The notes below the pieces were generated by a model, which saw only the letters and a program-made list of their open reading frames with translations, searched no databases and was not told the DNA's origin. The translations under genes and the position numbers were made by a program. This document shows positions 62,624 through 64,000 of a stretch of DNA of 64,000 nucleotides, one piece after another. Source of the stretch: Nitrospira sp. SG-bin2 (GTDB lineage: Bacteria > Nitrospirota > Nitrospiria > Nitrospirales > Nitrospiraceae); assembly GCA_002083405.1 (NCBI GenBank), contig LVWT01000049.1, positions 264,735 to 328,734 of the forward strand, in the 5' to 3' direction. The number at the start of each line of letters is the position of its first letter. The first letter of the stretch is position 1.

Positions 62624-63364
62624 ATGAAACTAGGAATTAAAGCGGTCAATGTTTTTGCTAGTATTGCGGTCCTTGGAATCGGGTTGGTTAGTACTCCAGC
62701 CCATGCGGTGCCGGCTCTGCAACTTGATATCGCCGGTGGGTTTTATGACAGCACCACTCAGACGGTTCTGACCTCGGACAGTGCATTTACGGTCTATGCC
62801 TTGCTTGATACCACGGGTCGTCCTGGGATGTTGTCTTCACCAACGGATACCTATTACCTGTCAGTCGCGATTGCGCCACTGACATCGGTTGGGGGCAATC
62901 TTGGATCTTTTTCTGTCAATGGAACCACGGTGAATGCGACGAGCGATATGACCTATGGGGTCCCGCCACTAGAAGGTCTAACAGCTGCCTTTGATCCTGG
63001 AGATCTTGCCTCTCATGGCTCATACCCCACCTATTTCACGGAGTTTGCATTTACATTCAATCCGTTGAATACAAGCGGAGTCTACGATTCGCAGCTTAAT
63101 CCAGGCGGCATCCAGGCCGGCAGCGGGTTGCTCTATGCGGCGTTTCAAGTGGATCGGTCATTGCTGAGCTCTCCCTATCAGCTGCACTTTGATTTATATA
63201 ATCAAAAACTGCGCGAAGGGGATATTGATGTGCGCTACTTCGCACCATTTTCGCATGATGCCGGGACGACCGCACGTGGAGTTCCTGAGCCCTCCTCGCT
63301 TCTCTTATTGGGTGCAGGCTTGGCCGGAGCAGGGATGTGGAGACGGATGTCCTCCACAGTCTAA
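62624..63364 (+). CDS. PEP-CTERM protein (choice-of-anchor N-like)
   Basis: 246 residues. A signal peptide ends near STPAHA. A beta-rich domain follows, starting VPALQLDIAGGFYDSTTQT, as in choice-of-anchor N proteins. The C-terminus has the complete PEP-CTERM signal: VPEPSS, a hydrophobic stretch LLLLGAGLAGAGMW, then RRM. It is therefore a predicted XrtA substrate: exported by Sec, cleaved at the sorting signal and possibly glycosylated or attached to the surface polymer. A ribosome-binding site AAGGAG lies upstream. Confidence 0.92.
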   Translation: MKLGIKAVNVFASIAVLGIGLVSTPAHAVPALQLDIAGGFYDSTTQTVLTSDSAFTVYALLDTTGRPGMLSSPTDTYYLSVAIAPLTSVGGNLGSFSVNGTTVNATSDMTYGVPPLEGLTAAFDPGDLASHGSYPTYFTEFAFTFNPLNTSGVYDSQLNPGGIQAGSGLLYAAFQVDRSLLSSPYQLHFDLYNQKLREGDIDVRYFAPFSHDAGTTARGVPEPSSLLLLGAGLAGAGMWRRMSSTV

Positions 63365-63675
63365 TTCGCGTTTGATAGCCTCCCCATGGATGGTAGAGAG
63401 GGCATAACAGTGGCATGTTTCTTTACACTGCTGATGTGGGCTATGGTGCGCACGTATCAAACGGAATTCATTGAAGATAATGCAAAGACCTCTGCCTGAT
63501 GATCACGATAGGTTGTAAAATATTTTTTCATGTGTAGGACGAGTGAACAATCGTTCGAAGTAATAGTCAATAAATTTAATATGTTACGAATTATTTGTTG
63601 ATGGCATCAAGTGTGCTTATGCATAGGACCAGCAAGAGTCAGTAACTCGATATTTTCAATTAGCAGGGAGTTAAT
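63365..63675. other. 311-nt intergenic region with a sigma-54 promoter candidate
   Basis: A+T-rich compared with the genes. It holds the sigma-54-type element at 63602-63618 and no recognised gene. A CAGTG/CACTG inverted repeat near 63410-63432 could be a weak terminator for the preceding gene. Confidence 0.45.
63602..63618 (+). promoter_or_regulatory. Candidate sigma-54 promoter upstream of the PEP-CTERM-like gene 63676
   Basis: TGGCATCAAGTGTGCTT has TGGCAT with GG at 63603-63604, exactly 10 bases, then GC at 63615-63616. The -12 element reads GTGC, one mismatch to TTGC. It is about 58 bases before the ribosome-binding region and 72 bases before the start codon. Confidence 0.55.
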
Positions 63676-63972
63676 ATGATGAACGAAATGAAGGGTTTTG
63701 CGAAGCTCTTGAGCGTTGCAGCCCTGGGGATTGGGTTGGCGGGTGCGCCTGCCTATGCCTTGGATCTTACGCCATCGACAACCGGCGTATTCGGCCTGAA
63801 TCTAGGTCCGGCCAATTGCGAGCCTGGTTGCGTGTACAATGCGTTTGGCTTGCCGAACGACGGGTCACTGAGCCTTCTTTATAAGGCGGATGTGGGTACC
63901 ACCGTATCGGAAGAGGGTACGTTCGCCGGGAGTTACAGCACGACGTTCTTGAATTCGACTTTGGACCCGTAA
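63676..63972 (+). CDS. Truncated secreted protein of a PEP-CTERM-associated family
   Basis: 98 residues with AGCAGGGAG upstream. A signal peptide (ending GAPAYA) precedes a short mature part containing ANCEPGCVYNAFGLPNDGSL and EEGTFAGSYSTTFLNSTLDP. Its relatives, as recalled, continue beyond TLDPSN and end with a PEP-CTERM tail; here a stop follows TLDP at 63970. No sorting signal is seen in the remaining 28 bases. It is either a premature-stop variant or a short secreted form. Further continuation in another frame outside the window cannot be excluded. Confidence 0.6.
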   Translation: MMNEMKGFAKLLSVAALGIGLAGAPAYALDLTPSTTGVFGLNLGPANCEPGCVYNAFGLPNDGSLSLLYKADVGTTVSEEGTFAGSYSTTFLNSTLDP

Positions 63973-64000
63973 GCTCCCCCGTCAAGGAGACACTTCAAAA

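Overview
This window is most of a large exosortase A (XrtA/EpsH-type) surface-polysaccharide locus, followed by its regulators and by secreted proteins, including one with a PEP-CTERM sorting signal. The organism is a Gram-negative bacterium of moderate to high G+C content. The mix of XrtA, PrsK/PrsR, a NodU-SxtJ-DUF5989 block, PEP-CTERM proteins and a YVTN/BACON lipoprotein would suit Nitrospirota (Nitrospira-like). That placement is inference: the window has no rRNA or other marker, and a proteobacterium cannot be excluded. No tRNA, rRNA, CRISPR array or intact insertion sequence was seen.

Region 1 (1-13687) starts inside an acyl-CoA/AMP ligase. It continues with a NAD synthase-family protein, a fused exosortase A/EpsI, an SGNH-like protein, three FemAB/CelD-type N-acyltransferase-fold proteins, a DegT aminotransferase, a GT2, a VanZ-TPR protein, a polysaccharide deacetylase and a membrane-anchored SGNH protein. 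Many of these genes overlap by 4-8 bases, as expected for one operon.

Region 2 (13688-24805) begins with a 92-nt multi-stem inverted-repeat element and a TylF-type methyltransferase. A compact block follows: metallo-beta-lactamase-fold protein, GT2, CMP-sugar-type cytidylyltransferase, 2-hydroxyacid dehydrogenase, SDR and ATP-grasp. It looks like a pathway for an unusual CMP-activated acid. Two more glycosyltransferases and a pair of XrtA-associated alpha/beta hydrolases end the region.

Region 3 (24806-44859) holds the assembly core: hexapeptide acyltransferase, GT4 enzymes, a Wzx-type flippase, sugar dehydrogenases, an O-antigen-ligase/Wzy-type protein, the XrtA-associated GT, a CapK-like ligase, an asparagine synthase, a Gfo/Idh-epimerase fusion, SGNH proteins, a methyltransferase and a YdcF protein. 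No priming glycosyl-1-phosphate transferase, chain-length determinant or outer-membrane export protein is visible; they presumably lie outside.

Region 4 (44860-51717) has a secreted protein on the minus strand, an atypical deacetylase-fold protein and a carbamoyltransferase-SxtJ-DUF5989-SGNH operon.

Region 5 (51718-56621) carries the sensor kinase PrsK and the sigma-54 activator PrsR. They are separated by about 1.4 kb of accessory DNA: HicBA, a frameshifted four-helix-bundle gene and two arrays of degenerate 7-bp-phased repeats.

Region 6 (56622-64000) encodes a second copy of the secreted protein, a 1522-residue lipoprotein predicted to form four seven-bladed propellers around a BACON domain, a PEP-CTERM protein and a truncated relative of PEP-CTERM proteins.

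Sigma-54-type -24/-12 elements (GG-N10-GC) occur upstream of at least four genes: 24975, 34496, the minus-strand gene starting at 45976, and 63676. This links PrsR to polysaccharide genes and secreted cargo in one proposed regulon. A recurring theme is decoration of the polymer by acylation, aminoacylation/amidation, methylation and carbamoylation.
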